Numbered from the stretch's first letter, positions 8,064 to 17,066 are shown. The stretch: 64,000 nt of DNA from Phycisphaeraceae bacterium (GCA_023898685.1 CP060234.1:2480001-2544000), one strand, 5' to 3'. Numbers and translations are program-made. Notes: generated by a model from the sequence alone, not told the origin.

Positions 8064-8231
8064 CCTCCCCCGTCACCGACGGGGAGGTGGCCCGCTGAAG
8101 CGTCGAAGACGCGCTGGCGGGTCGGAGGGGGTTCTTCGGGCGTTCTTCGACGTTCGTTCCGAGGCACCCCCTCGGCCTCCGCCCATCCTTCGGATGGACT
8201 CCGGCACCTCCCCCGTCGGTGACGGGGGAGG
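8064..8231. repeat. Paired family A palindromic elements between convergent genes
   Basis: CCTCCCCCGTCACCGACGGGG (8064-8084) and CCTCCCCCGTCGGTGACGGGGGAGG (8207-8231) flank an internal inverted region containing GGCACCCCCTCGGCCTCCG. The right half matches the copy inside truA nearly base for base at its core. The unit fills almost the whole gap between the sulfhydrylase gene and pcrA, which converge here, so it may also end transcription from both sides. Confidence 0.8.
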
Positions 8232-8240
8232 AGAACCACG

Positions 8241-10655
8241 TCATTCCAGCGCCTTGAGGCGGGCGTACTCGAGCACGAGCGTCTTCTTTCCCAAGCCCTT
8301 GAAGTTCACCTGGATGCGTGCGTTCGAGCCCGCCCCGTTGACCTCGATCACGCGCCCCTCGCCGAACTGCGGGTGGCTGACGCGTGAGCCCGGGGGGAAC
8401 AGGGCCGACGCGGGCGGGCCGCTCGACGCCCGCCGAACGGCGCGGATCGCCGAGAGCTTCGCCTCCATCGACCCGGAGGCCATGGGGCTGGCGTCATGCG
8501 TCGGCTCGGCGTCCCATGCATCGGACTGGTCGGAGCGGGTGACGTGCTCGGAGCCGATCTCTTCGAGGAACCGGCTGGGGATCGTCCGCTCGGAGATGCC
8601 CCGGATGGTTCGGTAGCGCGCCGCGGTGATGTGCAGACGCTGCATCGCCCGGGTGATGCCGACGAACGCGAGGCGGCGTTCCTCCTCCAGTGCGGCGTCG
8701 GAGTCGAACGCACGGGAGTGGGGCAGAAGACCCTCCTCAAGCCCGATCATCGCGACGGCCGCGAATTCCAGCCCCTTCGCGGCGTGCAGGGTCATCAGCG
8801 TCACGGCGCCCTGGGCGGGGTCGACCATGTCGGCGTCGGCGACGAGCGCGATCGACTCCAGATAGGCCCGCAGCAGCGCCAGCAGCGGGGGGACCTGCGT
8901 CTCCGCCCCGGACTCCAGTACATCGGCCCCCGGGAACGTCACCGGGTCGGCCGCGGGGTCGTATTCGTCCCCGAACTGCCTGGCGCTGCTGATCAACTCG
9001 TCGAGGTTGTCGAGCCGCTCGGCGTCGGACTCGGCCCCCGACGTCCGGGCCTGCTTGGCGTAGTGGGCTCGCAGGCCCGACTCGTCGATCACCCGCTCGA
9101 CCAGCTCGTGCAGCGAGCCCGCGACCTCCGAGCCCATGAACGACCCCGCCCCGGTCCACCCGTCGAGAATCTCGACGAACTTGCCCATCGCCCCCGTCGA
9201 CCTGGCCGTGAGGCCATCGAGTTCGTCCGCGCGGCGCATCATCCCGAAGAGCGGGACGCCGGCCTGCTGTGAGGCCATCCGGACCCGGTCGAGGCTCGTC
9301 TTGCCGATGCCGCGCGTCGGCGTGTTGACGATCCGCTCGAGCGAGACATCGTCGGCGGTGTTGGCGACCACCCGGAGGTAGGCGACCGCGTTCTTGATCT
9401 CCTCGCGCTGATAGAACGCGGTGCCACGCGCGATGGTGTAGGGGATGCCGCCCTGCCGAAGCGAGTCCTCCATCACCCGGCTCAGCGCGTTGGTGCGGTA
9501 GAACACCGCCATCTCGCGCCAGGCGACGCTGTGCTCGTCGTGCTGGGCCCGGAACCAGTCGGCGATCAGCTCCGCCTCGTGCCGCTCGTCGCGACAGAGG
9601 ATCGCCTCGATCGGCTCGCCCCCCTCGCGGCTCGTGAACAGGGGCTTGTCCTTGCGGCGGGTGTTGTGCTTGATCAGCGTGTCGGCGATCGCGAGGATGG
9701 GGCGGGTCGAGCGGAAATTCTCGCCCAGCGTGATGACGCGGGCGCCCGGGTAGTGCCCCTCGAACTCGAGGATGTTGGTGATGTCGGCGCCGCGCCAGCC
9801 GTAGATGGCTTGGTCGGGGTCGCCCACGACGCAGATGTTGGGCCCGCCGACCGCGCCCAGGTCGTCCTCATCGACGTCGGGCAGGCCCGCGAGGTCGCTG
9901 TCGGCCGCCCGCCCCTCCCCGGCGAGCAGCGAGGCGATCTGGAACTGGGCCTGGTTGGTGTCCTGGTATTCGTCGATCAGGATGTACCGCCAGCGGTCCT
10001 GGCACTCGCTTCGGATGCCGGCGTCGCTCGCGAGCATCCGGGCGGTGAGCAGGAGCAGGTCGTCGAAGTCGATCGCCCCCGCCCGCCGGAGCGTCTCCTG
10101 ATAGGCCCCGTAGATCTTCGCGAGCTGCTTGGAGTAGAAGTCGCCCGCCCTCGCGGCGAAGGCGTCGGAGTCGAGCAGCTCGTTCTTCGCGTTCGAGATC
10201 GCGCCGAGCACCGAGCGAGGCGGCCAGTTGGACGTGGACAGATCCAGCCGCTCGAGCGCCCGCTTCATCGCCGCCGTCTGGTCGGCTGTGTCGTAGATCG
10301 TGTAGTCGGGCTTGAGGCCCGGCAGACCCGCCCGGTCGGCGTACCGACGCAGCAGGCGTGCACAGAGCGAGTGGAACGTGGTGACCGTCAGCCCCCGCGT
10401 GCGGCGCGGGTCGCCCTCGTCGGCTTCGAGGATCGCGAGGACGCGCTCGCGCATCTCCCCCGCGGCCTTGTTGGTGAAAGTCAGGGCGAGGATCTGCCAC
10501 GCGGGCACGCCCAGGCTCATCAGGTAGGCGATGCGGCGTGTGATCACCCGTGTCTTGCCCGAACCCGCGGCGGCGAGGACGAGCAGCGGGCCCTCCGTGC
10601 ATTGGACCGCTTCGCGCTGTGGATCCGTCAGTCCTTCGAGCAACTCCGTTTGCAT
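8241..10655 (-). CDS. pcrA: UvrD/PcrA-type superfamily 1 DNA helicase
   Basis: An 804-residue 3'-5' helicase of nucleotide-excision repair and replication restart. The Walker A AAGSGKT lies at residues 29-35 (Lys34), the Q-motif LTDPQREAV precedes it, and motif II reads LIDEYQDTNQAQF. Later motifs include VVGDPDQAIYGWRGAD, LGENFRSTRPIL and VTLMTLHAAKGLEF. The C-terminal Tudor-like segment (GSRVSHPQFGEGRVIEV) is typical of PcrA/UvrD and binds RNA polymerase in other species. No Shine-Dalgarno is seen; a -10 hexamer lies 6 nt before the ATG, so the mRNA is probably leaderless. It is a single gene, convergent with the sulfhydrylase. Confidence 0.95.
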   Translation of the reverse strand: MQTELLEGLTDPQREAVQCTEGPLLVLAAAGSGKTRVITRRIAYLMSLGVPAWQILALTFTNKAAGEMRERVLAILEADEGDPRRTRGLTVTTFHSLCARLLRRYADRAGLPGLKPDYTIYDTADQTAAMKRALERLDLSTSNWPPRSVLGAISNAKNELLDSDAFAARAGDFYSKQLAKIYGAYQETLRRAGAIDFDDLLLLTARMLASDAGIRSECQDRWRYILIDEYQDTNQAQFQIASLLAGEGRAADSDLAGLPDVDEDDLGAVGGPNICVVGDPDQAIYGWRGADITNILEFEGHYPGARVITLGENFRSTRPILAIADTLIKHNTRRKDKPLFTSREGGEPIEAILCRDERHEAELIADWFRAQHDEHSVAWREMAVFYRTNALSRVMEDSLRQGGIPYTIARGTAFYQREEIKNAVAYLRVVANTADDVSLERIVNTPTRGIGKTSLDRVRMASQQAGVPLFGMMRRADELDGLTARSTGAMGKFVEILDGWTGAGSFMGSEVAGSLHELVERVIDESGLRAHYAKQARTSGAESDAERLDNLDELISSARQFGDEYDPAADPVTFPGADVLESGAETQVPPLLALLRAYLESIALVADADMVDPAQGAVTLMTLHAAKGLEFAAVAMIGLEEGLLPHSRAFDSDAALEEERRLAFVGITRAMQRLHITAARYRTIRGISERTIPSRFLEEIGSEHVTRSDQSDAWDAEPTHDASPMASGSMEAKLSAIRAVRRASSGPPASALFPPGSRVSHPQFGEGRVIEVNGAGSNARIQVNFKGLGKKTLVLEYARLKALE

Positions 10656-10661
10656 CGCCGG

Positions 10662-10667
10662 ACGGTA
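10662..10667 (-). promoter_or_regulatory. -10 element of a probable leaderless promoter (pcrA)
   Basis: On the minus strand GCTACCGT gives TACCGT followed by 6 nt and the ATG of pcrA; no Shine-Dalgarno sequence is present. Confidence 0.5.
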
Positions 10668-10809
10668 GCGGGGCGGGGGGTGTGGGTCACGGAGATCGTC
10701 CGAGCCTTCGCTCGAGGACTTGCTCAGGCTCGGTGTCGAAAACGTGAGGAATGGTCGCGGGGACGCCGATGCCGAGTCCTCGAAGCGTCGGACGCTTCAG
10801 CGGACTTGG

Positions 10810-11178
10810 TCACCCCGCCGCCCGACCGATGCGCATGGACTCGACGGCCTGTACGACCGCATCGGGGTCGAGGTTGTAGCCCCGGGCCCGAGCGCCGTGC
10901 CAGTTGAGCCCCACGAGCTGGCCGGCAGACCGCATCTCGGGGACGATGCGCGAACAGAACTCGTGCCAGATCACGGGCACGATCACCAGCCCCCGCCGGC
11001 GGAGCGGCCCCTGGAGCATCCGGACCGCCCGGCTCCGGGCCGACCAGAACGGCCGGGCGTGGATGCCGCCCGCAAGATGCCATTCGATCGGCCCATCCTC
11101 CTCGTGCTCCACCGTGAAGAGTTCGCCCGAGGCGATCACTTCGCGATAGAACGCGTCGGCGTGCACCGAGGATGACAC
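10810..11178 (-). CDS. DUF2750 domain-containing protein
   Basis: A 122-residue cytoplasmic protein. Motifs of the DUF2750 family can be seen: an opening HADAFYREVIASGELFTVE, then ARPFWSARSRAVRML, VIWHEFCSRIVP and a closing GLNWHGARARGYNLDPDAVV. The molecular function of the family is unknown. The GTG start at 11178 is preferred because AAGGAG sits 8 nt upstream; a longer frame to 11214 lacks a ribosome binding site. The gene stands alone between pcrA and the divergent kinase. Confidence 0.75.
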   Translation of the reverse strand: MSSSVHADAFYREVIASGELFTVEHEEDGPIEWHLAGGIHARPFWSARSRAVRMLQGPLRRRGLVIVPVIWHEFCSRIVPEMRSAGQLVGLNWHGARARGYNLDPDAVVQAVESMRIGRAAG

Positions 11179-11566
11179 GGTCGCTGCTCCTTGGGGCCCA
11201 GGGGACGCGGCCACGGGGACCCCGCCATGAATCGGCGATCGGATCAGATGCGCTCAGGTGTTGCGCCGGATCTGAAGCCGAGACGCCCGTGAAGAAGCGC
11301 GGATTCTGCCGATCTCGCGGGGAGACTTCAGAATCGCCCGCCGCAATCCGATGGTTCTCGGTCGGGGCCGGCCCTGAGTTTGGATGGAAGCCGATCTGTT
11401 CTCGCGCCGCCCGATCCGCCTCGCCGTTCCGGCCGTATCGATCTGGTGGGTTGTCACGCTCCGATCTACCAAGGGTGGGCGATCAGGCGTTGACAAGCAG
11501 GGGCCGCGGATTTACTTTCGGTACATCACGGGTCTCGTGCGATATCGCGCGCGTGGCCGAATCAGG
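11179..11566. other. Intergenic region upstream of the kinase
   Basis: About 390 bp between the divergent DUF2750 and kinase genes. It holds a promoter (11490-11518) close to the kinase; nothing else was recognised. Confidence 0.55.
11490..11518 (+). promoter_or_regulatory. Sigma-70 type promoter of the kinase gene
   Basis: TTGACA (11490-11495), a 17-nt spacer and TACTTT (11513-11518). The expected start near 11525 supports the ATG at 11567 over in-frame codons further upstream. Confidence 0.65.
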
Positions 11567-12949
11567 ATGAGCCAGCCAGAATCCAAACTCGAATTGGAGA
11601 AAAGCGCCACGCCGTCGGCGGACGACACGGCCGGGTTCGTTCCTCCGCCACTGGATGGCCCCGATATCTCTTCGGCCGCGCTGGACGAGGCCTGGAAGGC
11701 CGAGGCGGAGAAGAGCGGGACCAACCTGGACACGATCGTCGGCCGCGCCGTGATCGAACAAGGGCTGGCGACGACCGAACAGGTCCAGCACTGCCTCGCC
11801 CTGGCCAAGGGGATCGAGGACCCGAATAACCGCTCACTCTGGAAACTGCTCGTCCACAATGGGTATGCGACGACGAGCCAGATGGCCCGGTTGCGCGAGC
11901 GGCTGGACGAGGAGCGCAAGGGCATCCCGGGGTATACCGATTTCCGTGAGCTCGGTCGGGGGGCGATGGCCAAGGTCTACCGCGCCAAGCAGCGGAGCCT
12001 CGACCGCTACGTGGCGGTGAAGGTGCTGCCCAGCAAGTTCAGCGGCAACGTGCAGTTCATCGAGCGGTTCTTCCGCGAGGGCCAGGCGGCGGCGAAGCTC
12101 AACCACCCCAACATCGTGCAGGCCTTCGACGTCGGTCAGAACCGCGACACCTACTACTTCGTGATGGAGTACGTGGACGGGCGGACCGTGCACGATGACA
12201 TCATCGCCCAGAAACGATATGAGGAGAAGGACGCGATCGAGGTCGCTATCCAGGTGGCCGAGGCGCTCGAGCACGCGCACGAGCGGGGCCTGATCCACCG
12301 CGACGTCAAGCCCAAGAACATCATGATCACCAAGCAGGGGGTCGTGAAGCTGGCCGACATGGGCCTGGCGCGCGCGGTGAGCGACAAGGAGGCCGCCGAG
12401 GCCGAGAAGGGCAAGGCCTTCGGCACGCCCTACTACATCAGCCCCGAGCAGGTGATGGGGCTGGAGACGGTGGGGCCGCAGAGCGACATCTACTCGCTCG
12501 GTGCCACGCTCTTCCACATGGTCACGGGCGTCGTGCCCTTCGAGGGCAAGGACCCGTCGGAGGTGATGAAGAAGCACCTCAAGGCGACCCTCACGGCGCC
12601 GGATCATGTGAACCCCAAGCTGTCCGGGGCGATCAGCGAAGTCATCGAAATGATGATGGCCAAGAAGCCGGGCGATCGGTACCGCTCGTGCAAGGATCTG
12701 CTCATCGACCTTCGGGCGATCCGGGCGGGCGAGACCCCCCCGATCGCGCACAGGGAGTTGGGCGCGATGGAGAGCCTGAGCGGCCTGGCCCAGGCCGAAT
12801 CGGCGGCGGCGGGCGAGATCCCCGTGCAGGTCTTCCCCGAGTCGCACAGGTCCTGGACGGATGTGTTCGCCGAGCCGCTGTTTCTGGGTGTGCTCTTCCT
12901 CTTTCTGCTGAGCGTCGGGCTGAACATCATCTTGGCCGCGCTTCGGTAG
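11567..12949 (+). CDS. Membrane-anchored Ser/Thr protein kinase
   Basis: A 460-residue Hanks-type kinase. Residues 1-120 are an uncharacterised helical region. The catalytic domain (about 125-390) has the glycine loop LGRGAMAKVY, VAVK with Lys152, HRDVKPKN with Asp246, an ADMG in place of the usual DFG (Asp264 kept) and the activation-segment end GTPYYISPEQ. The protein ends in one hydrophobic segment (FLGVLFLFLLSVGLNIILAAL), so it is probably tail-anchored with the kinase in the cytoplasm. No extracellular sensor domain follows. Substrates are unknown. All catalytic residues are present, so it should be active. Confidence 0.9.
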   Translation: MSQPESKLELEKSATPSADDTAGFVPPPLDGPDISSAALDEAWKAEAEKSGTNLDTIVGRAVIEQGLATTEQVQHCLALAKGIEDPNNRSLWKLLVHNGYATTSQMARLRERLDEERKGIPGYTDFRELGRGAMAKVYRAKQRSLDRYVAVKVLPSKFSGNVQFIERFFREGQAAAKLNHPNIVQAFDVGQNRDTYYFVMEYVDGRTVHDDIIAQKRYEEKDAIEVAIQVAEALEHAHERGLIHRDVKPKNIMITKQGVVKLADMGLARAVSDKEAAEAEKGKAFGTPYYISPEQVMGLETVGPQSDIYSLGATLFHMVTGVVPFEGKDPSEVMKKHLKATLTAPDHVNPKLSGAISEVIEMMMAKKPGDRYRSCKDLLIDLRAIRAGETPPIAHRELGAMESLSGLAQAESAAAGEIPVQVFPESHRSWTDVFAEPLFLGVLFLFLLSVGLNIILAALR

Positions 12950-13002
12950 GCCGAGCCAGGCCCGAGCGTCGCCGCCTCCCACCAATCTCGGGGTCCCTCG
13001 GC

Positions 13003-13337
13003 TTGCTTTACGCTCAGATCCGAAATAGATTAAGGTGATCCGAGGATCGGGCCGAGACCCGATCGGTCGTCTTGATCAGGAGCCCGCGGCCTCGACATGC
13101 CACAGACCCGCTCTGATCGCTACGCACTTCCTCTTCTCCGCGGCGCGGCGCCACGCATGACCCCGATCGTTATCGCATGGGCGCGAGCGCCCCGGCCCGT
13201 TGGCCGCGCTGGGTATCCGCGATGATCCCGGCGGCTCGCTCGGAAACTCGTCTGCATTCTCGCCGGTTGCCGCCGGTCTGGGGGCCGCGTGTGGCGAGCC
13301 GACCGGTACCGGCGCACCAGTTCAAAGGAGCACCAAG
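13003..13337 (+). promoter_or_regulatory. infC promoter and long 5' leader
   Basis: TTGCTT (13003-13008), a 17-nt spacer and TAGATT (13026-13031) form a likely promoter, giving a leader of about 300 nt before the infC start at 13338. Its ORFs look non-coding. A strong ribosome binding site, AAAGGAG, sits at 13324-13330. The long leader and the non-AUG start suggest autogenous control. The rest of 12950-13337 shows no gene. Confidence 0.5.
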
Positions 13338-14165
13338 ATCGCACGTCGCTTCTACATGAGAGGGCCGGCCCCGGTTCAACGCACCCGCGTGAACCACATG
13401 ATCCGCATCACGCCGATCAGGGTGATCGGGCCGGACAACGAGCAGGTCGGGGTGATCGAGACGCACGAGGCACTGCGGATGGCGCAGGAGGCGGGGCTCG
13501 ACCTGGTCGAGGTCGTCGCCGACGCCAGGCCGCCCGTGTGCAAGATCATGGACTACGGGAAGTACAAGTACGACCTGTCCAAGAAGCAGCAGAAGAGCCG
13601 GGCGGCGGGCAAGCAGCAGGAGCTCAAGGAGATCCGGCTGGGTCGCTCGATCAAGATCGACCCGCACGACGTGAAGATCCGCGTCGATCAGGCCCGCAAG
13701 TTCCTGATGGCCGGACACAAGGTGCAGATCACGCAGCGATTCCGCGGCCGCGAGATGATGCATAAGCAGCTGGGCCTGGAACGCCTCGACCAGATCTGCA
13801 TCGATCTGTCCGACATCTCGAAGGTCGAACTCGCGCCGCGGTGGGTGGGCCGGCAGACAAGCATCGTGCTCGCGCCCGACCGCGACAAGATCGAGGCGAT
13901 CAAGCGGAAGATGACCAAGGAAGAGCACGAACGGGCCGAGCGGGAGCTCGAAGAGGCCGAACAGGCCCGGCTCGCGGCGCTCGAGGCCGACGCCGCCGAG
14001 GACGATGACGACGACGACGACCCGGACAACGACCACGCGGCCGGCGGGGATCGCCGTGAAAAGCCCAAGTCCGGCAAGGGCACCAAGCGAGGCAAGGGCC
14101 CGGCCGACGACCGGGCGTCAAATCCCGTCGACGATGAGATCGCGGACCTGCTGGGCGAGGTGTAA
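13338..14165 (+). CDS. infC: Translation initiation factor IF-3, probable AUC start
   Basis: IF-3 binds the 30S subunit and enforces correct start-codon selection. The IF3-N domain (RVIGPDNEQVGVIETHEALR, PPVCKIMDYGKYKYD) and IF3-C domain (KEIRLGRSIKIDPHDVKIRV) are both present. A charged tail of about 70 residues, with seven consecutive Asp and then Lys/Arg-rich sequence, is an unusual extension. ATC at 13338 lies 7 nt after AAAGGAG and gives a 275-residue protein. The first ATG (13356) would be 25 nt from that site and would remove the first residues. Rare start codons let infC sense IF-3 levels in E. coli (AUU) and Myxococcus (AUC). Confidence 0.92.
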   Translation: MARRFYMRGPAPVQRTRVNHMIRITPIRVIGPDNEQVGVIETHEALRMAQEAGLDLVEVVADARPPVCKIMDYGKYKYDLSKKQQKSRAAGKQQELKEIRLGRSIKIDPHDVKIRVDQARKFLMAGHKVQITQRFRGREMMHKQLGLERLDQICIDLSDISKVELAPRWVGRQTSIVLAPDRDKIEAIKRKMTKEEHERAERELEEAEQARLAALEADAAEDDDDDDDPDNDHAAGGDRREKPKSGKGTKRGKGPADDRASNPVDDEIADLLGEV

Positions 14166-14197
14166 GAGCCTCGTATGGTCCAGTGAACCAAACCGAG

Positions 14198-14222
14198 CCG
14201 CGTGCGTGAGCACGCGGTTTTT
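14198..14222 (+). terminator. Rho-independent terminator of infC
   Basis: CCGCGTGC-GTGA-GCACGCGG, a perfect 8-bp stem with a 4-nt loop, followed by TTTTT. Confidence 0.9.
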
Positions 14223-14252
14223 CGTGGTATCACAGAAGCCGCTACCGACGCG

Positions 14253-15584
14253 TCAATCGTGCCGCAACGCGACGATCGGATCCTGCCTGGCCGCCTTGCG
14301 CGCCGGGTAGATGCCGAAGACGAGCCCCGTCGCCGCCGCGACGAGGAAGGCGACGATCACCGACCAGGGCGATATGGCCGTGGGAAGCGACACGTCGGGC
14401 GGCACCAGGCTGCCCAGGTAGGGGACCCTTGGCAGAAGCGGGATGAGCTTGTCCAGCGACACGGTCAGCCCGATGCCGAGGGCGACCCCCGCGATCCCGC
14501 CGACCGCGCTGAGCACGCCCGTCTCGACCAGGAACTGGGCGACGATGTGCTTGCGGGTCGCCCCGAGGGCCCTGCGGACTCCGATCTCGCGGGTGCGCTC
14601 GGTGACCGTCGCGAGCATGATGTTCATGATGCCGATGCCGCCCACGAGCAGGCTGATGGCGGCGATGGCCGCGGCGATCCACTTGCCCGCGATGGCCCGC
14701 TTGCGGGCGTTCTCGAGCAACTCGTAGGGAACGATCATGCCGAGGTCGGTCAGGTCCGGGTGCCGGTGCTCCATGAGCCGCTGGAGCCGCGAGGCGTCGG
14801 CGATCACCTGCGTCCGGTCGGGGCTCTCGAGATACACCTCGGCGACCTCGACCTCGTTGCCCTGGAACGATCCCTGGCTGCGGCGGATGACCTGGTCGCC
14901 GAACACGGCCCGGGCCGTGGTGATCGGGATGTGCACGTCCAGGTTAAGGTCGCGGCCCACCAGGGCCGACCCGGCCCCACCCGACAGCCCGACCGGGCTG
15001 AGCACGCCGACGACCTCGACGACCTTGTCGTCGATGCGCAGCGTCTGGCCCAGCGGGTCCTCGAGGTGGAAGAACTCCTTGGCGATCTCCGACCCGATGA
15101 TGCAGACCAGCGACTGGCTGGACATGTCCGTTTCTGTGAGGTAACGGCCCCGCGCGACGCTGAGGCGGGCGACCTCGGCGAACTCAGGCGTGGTGCCGAA
15201 GGCCTGGCTGACCTTGCGCATCGCGCCCCGCAGCACCTCGCCGCCCACTTCCTTGAGCGGCACGACATGCGTTGCATCGGGGAAGTTCTCCTCGATGACG
15301 ATCAGATCGGCGTAGGTGACGCCGTAGCGATTGATGAAGCTGCGCTGGCTGGCGCCCTGCTGGCTCTGGGCCTCGGGCGGCTTCTGGCTGCGGAGGATGA
15401 TGTTGCGGGCTCCGAGCCGCTCGATCTGGGCCAGGGCCTCGCGCGTCGAGCCCTCGCCGATGCCCACCATCGCGATCACCGCCGCCACGCCGAAGATGAT
15501 GCCGAGGGCGGTGAGGATGGAACGGAGGAGCTGCAGACGCAGGTTGGTCAGGCCCAGCCGGATAGTCTCGAGGAGGAATCCCAT
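14253..15584 (-). CDS. MacB/FtsX-type ABC transporter permease
   Basis: A 443-residue membrane protein. An N-terminal helix (LLRSILTALGIIFGVAAVIAM) is followed by a large periplasmic MacB_PCD-like domain, then three C-terminal helices that include the FtsX-family signature TERTREIGVRRALGATRKHI. Proteins of this family couple ATP hydrolysis to mechanical work on exported or membrane substrates. No ATPase or membrane-fusion partner gene is adjacent, so the partner must be elsewhere. No Shine-Dalgarno is seen at 15584, but TACGAT lies 7 nt upstream, suggesting leaderless expression. Confidence 0.88.
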   Translation of the reverse strand: MGFLLETIRLGLTNLRLQLLRSILTALGIIFGVAAVIAMVGIGEGSTREALAQIERLGARNIILRSQKPPEAQSQQGASQRSFINRYGVTYADLIVIEENFPDATHVVPLKEVGGEVLRGAMRKVSQAFGTTPEFAEVARLSVARGRYLTETDMSSQSLVCIIGSEIAKEFFHLEDPLGQTLRIDDKVVEVVGVLSPVGLSGGAGSALVGRDLNLDVHIPITTARAVFGDQVIRRSQGSFQGNEVEVAEVYLESPDRTQVIADASRLQRLMEHRHPDLTDLGMIVPYELLENARKRAIAGKWIAAAIAAISLLVGGIGIMNIMLATVTERTREIGVRRALGATRKHIVAQFLVETGVLSAVGGIAGVALGIGLTVSLDKLIPLLPRVPYLGSLVPPDVSLPTAISPWSVIVAFLVAAATGLVFGIYPARKAARQDPIVALRHD

Positions 15585-15591
15585 TGGAGCG

Positions 15592-15597
15592 ATCGTA
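15592..15597 (-). promoter_or_regulatory. -10 element of a probable leaderless promoter (permease)
   Basis: TACGAT on the minus strand, 7 nt before the ATG at 15584. Confidence 0.4.
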
Positions 15598-15621
15598 CGG
15601 CCGCCGCGGCACCGGCGTGGG

Positions 15622-15627
15622 TAGGCT
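15622..15627 (+). promoter_or_regulatory. -10 element upstream of the small gene at 15637
   Basis: TAGGCT, 9 nt before the ATG; no Shine-Dalgarno sequence lies between them. Confidence 0.35.
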
Positions 15628-15636
15628 TCGGGCGCG

Positions 15637-15948
15637 ATGACCATCCACGCCATCGAGATCCGCATCGGACCCGAGACCGAGACCGGTCAGGGGTGGTCGT
15701 ACGAGATCACCGTCTCGTGGCCCTCAGGGGCGGAATCCGCACACGAGGTCACGCTCTCCTGGTCGGATCACGATCTGATCTCGGGCGGGCTTCATCCACC
15801 ATCCCAGACGGTGGATGCGGCCCTTCGGCTCGCGGCCTCGATCGGCGAAGCTGTTTTCGGGGCAGGGGGCTGGCCCGCCCGCTTCGACGTCGCCACCCTC
15901 CGCCGTCGCATCGACCGCTTCGACGAGCGTGTGCGCGAGCGTCTCTAG
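15637..15948 (+). CDS. Small hypothetical protein
   Basis: A 103-residue soluble acidic protein not recognised as any family. The N-terminal half alternates hydrophobic and polar residues as in beta strands (IHAIEIRIGP, WSYEITVSW, HEVTLSW); the C-terminal half is helical and Arg-rich. It is divergent from the permease gene (52 bp between starts) and ends 2 bp before the stop codon of the MoxR gene on the other strand. Its reality is supported by the tight fit between neighbours and a -10-like hexamer near the start. Confidence 0.55.
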   Translation: MTIHAIEIRIGPETETGQGWSYEITVSWPSGAESAHEVTLSWSDHDLISGGLHPPSQTVDAALRLAASIGEAVFGAGGWPARFDVATLRRRIDRFDERVRERL

Positions 15949-15950
15949 CG

Positions 15951-16880
15951 TCAGGCCGGTGAGCCGACCGTCCGCAACACGTCATCGAGGGCGGCGGCCG
16001 CCGCCGACCAGTTCAGCGTGCCCCCGCCCCCCTTGAGGAACACACGGTGCGCGCACACCGGCGTGATGTTCTCGATCACGTCCTCGGGGATGACGTGGTC
16101 CCGCCCCGCCATGAACGCGGTGGCGCGGGCGGCGTGGGCGAGCGCGAGGCTGCCCCGCGGGCTGAGCCCGATCTCGATGTCGTCGTGCTCGCGCGTCGCC
16201 CGGGCGTACCGCACGATGTAGTCCCGCATCGCGCCGCTCAGCTTCACCCGGTCGACCGCCTGCTGAAGCGTGACGACCTCCGCCGCCGAGAGCACCGGCT
16301 CGAGCCGGTCGAGGACCGTCTGCGACGGCCGCAGCTCGAGCAGCGTGCTCTCGGCCTCGGCGGACGGGTAGCCCAGGCTGATCCGCATCAGGAACCGGTC
16401 GAGCTGGTTCTCCGGGAGCAGATAGGTGCCCTCGAACTCGTAGGGGTTCTGCGTCGCGAGCACGATGAACGGGGGCGGCAGCTTGTGCTCCACGCCGTCG
16501 ATCGAGATGCTCCCGTCGCTCATCGCCTCGAGCAGGGCCGTCTGCGTGCGGGGCGTCGTGCGGTTGATCTCGTCGGCGAGGACGATGTTGGCGAAGATGG
16601 GCCCCCGCCGGAACTCGAAGCGGTGGCCCTCCCTGTCGAAGATCGTCACACCGATCACGTCCGCCGGCAGCATGTCGGGCGTCAGCTGGATCCGGCTGAA
16701 CGTCCCGGCGATGCTCCTGGCGATCGACGAGGCAAGGACCGTCTTGCCGACCCCGGGGACGTCCTCGATCAACGCGTGCCCCCGGGCGAGCAGGCAGCGG
16801 ATCACGCGGTCGATGACCGCGGCCTCCCCGAGATAGACCGAGGCGACGTTCTTGCGAAGGCGGGCGATCTGGTCAAGCAT
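15951..16880 (-). CDS. MoxR-family AAA+ ATPase
   Basis: A 309-residue AAA+ ATPase of the MoxR group, thought to act as chaperones that insert or mature von Willebrand A-domain partners. Walker A is DVPGVGKT (about residues 40-47), Walker B IVLADEINR, sensor 1 IVLATQNP, and the family signature EFEGTYLLPENQLDRFLMR is intact. MoxR genes usually sit beside DUF58 and vWA genes; none is adjacent here, although a vWA operon begins 5 kb away. A TATAGT -10-like hexamer on the minus strand (16932-16937) may drive it. Confidence 0.92.
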   Translation of the reverse strand: MLDQIARLRKNVASVYLGEAAVIDRVIRCLLARGHALIEDVPGVGKTVLASSIARSIAGTFSRIQLTPDMLPADVIGVTIFDREGHRFEFRRGPIFANIVLADEINRTTPRTQTALLEAMSDGSISIDGVEHKLPPPFIVLATQNPYEFEGTYLLPENQLDRFLMRISLGYPSAEAESTLLELRPSQTVLDRLEPVLSAAEVVTLQQAVDRVKLSGAMRDYIVRYARATREHDDIEIGLSPRGSLALAHAARATAFMAGRDHVIPEDVIENITPVCAHRVFLKGGGGTLNWSAAAAALDDVLRTVGSPA

Positions 16881-17066
16881 CGTGTGGCTCTACGGACGGG
16901 TCGCGCGATCAGTTGCCGAAGATCGGGCCCGACTATAGGACGACCCGCTCGCCCGCCCGAATGGGCTTCAACGTCCGGCCGCGATCCGCTATGCTGCTGA
17001 CGCCCTGGGCCGTGTCGTATGGTCGGGTCTCCCCGGGGCGGGATGTGTCTCGTGACGGGGCCACGC

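Noticed and set aside
7559..8239. Minus-strand frame covering the family A repeat after the sulfhydrylase gene
   Set aside because: Most of it is antisense to the sulfhydrylase gene and the rest is palindromic repeat.
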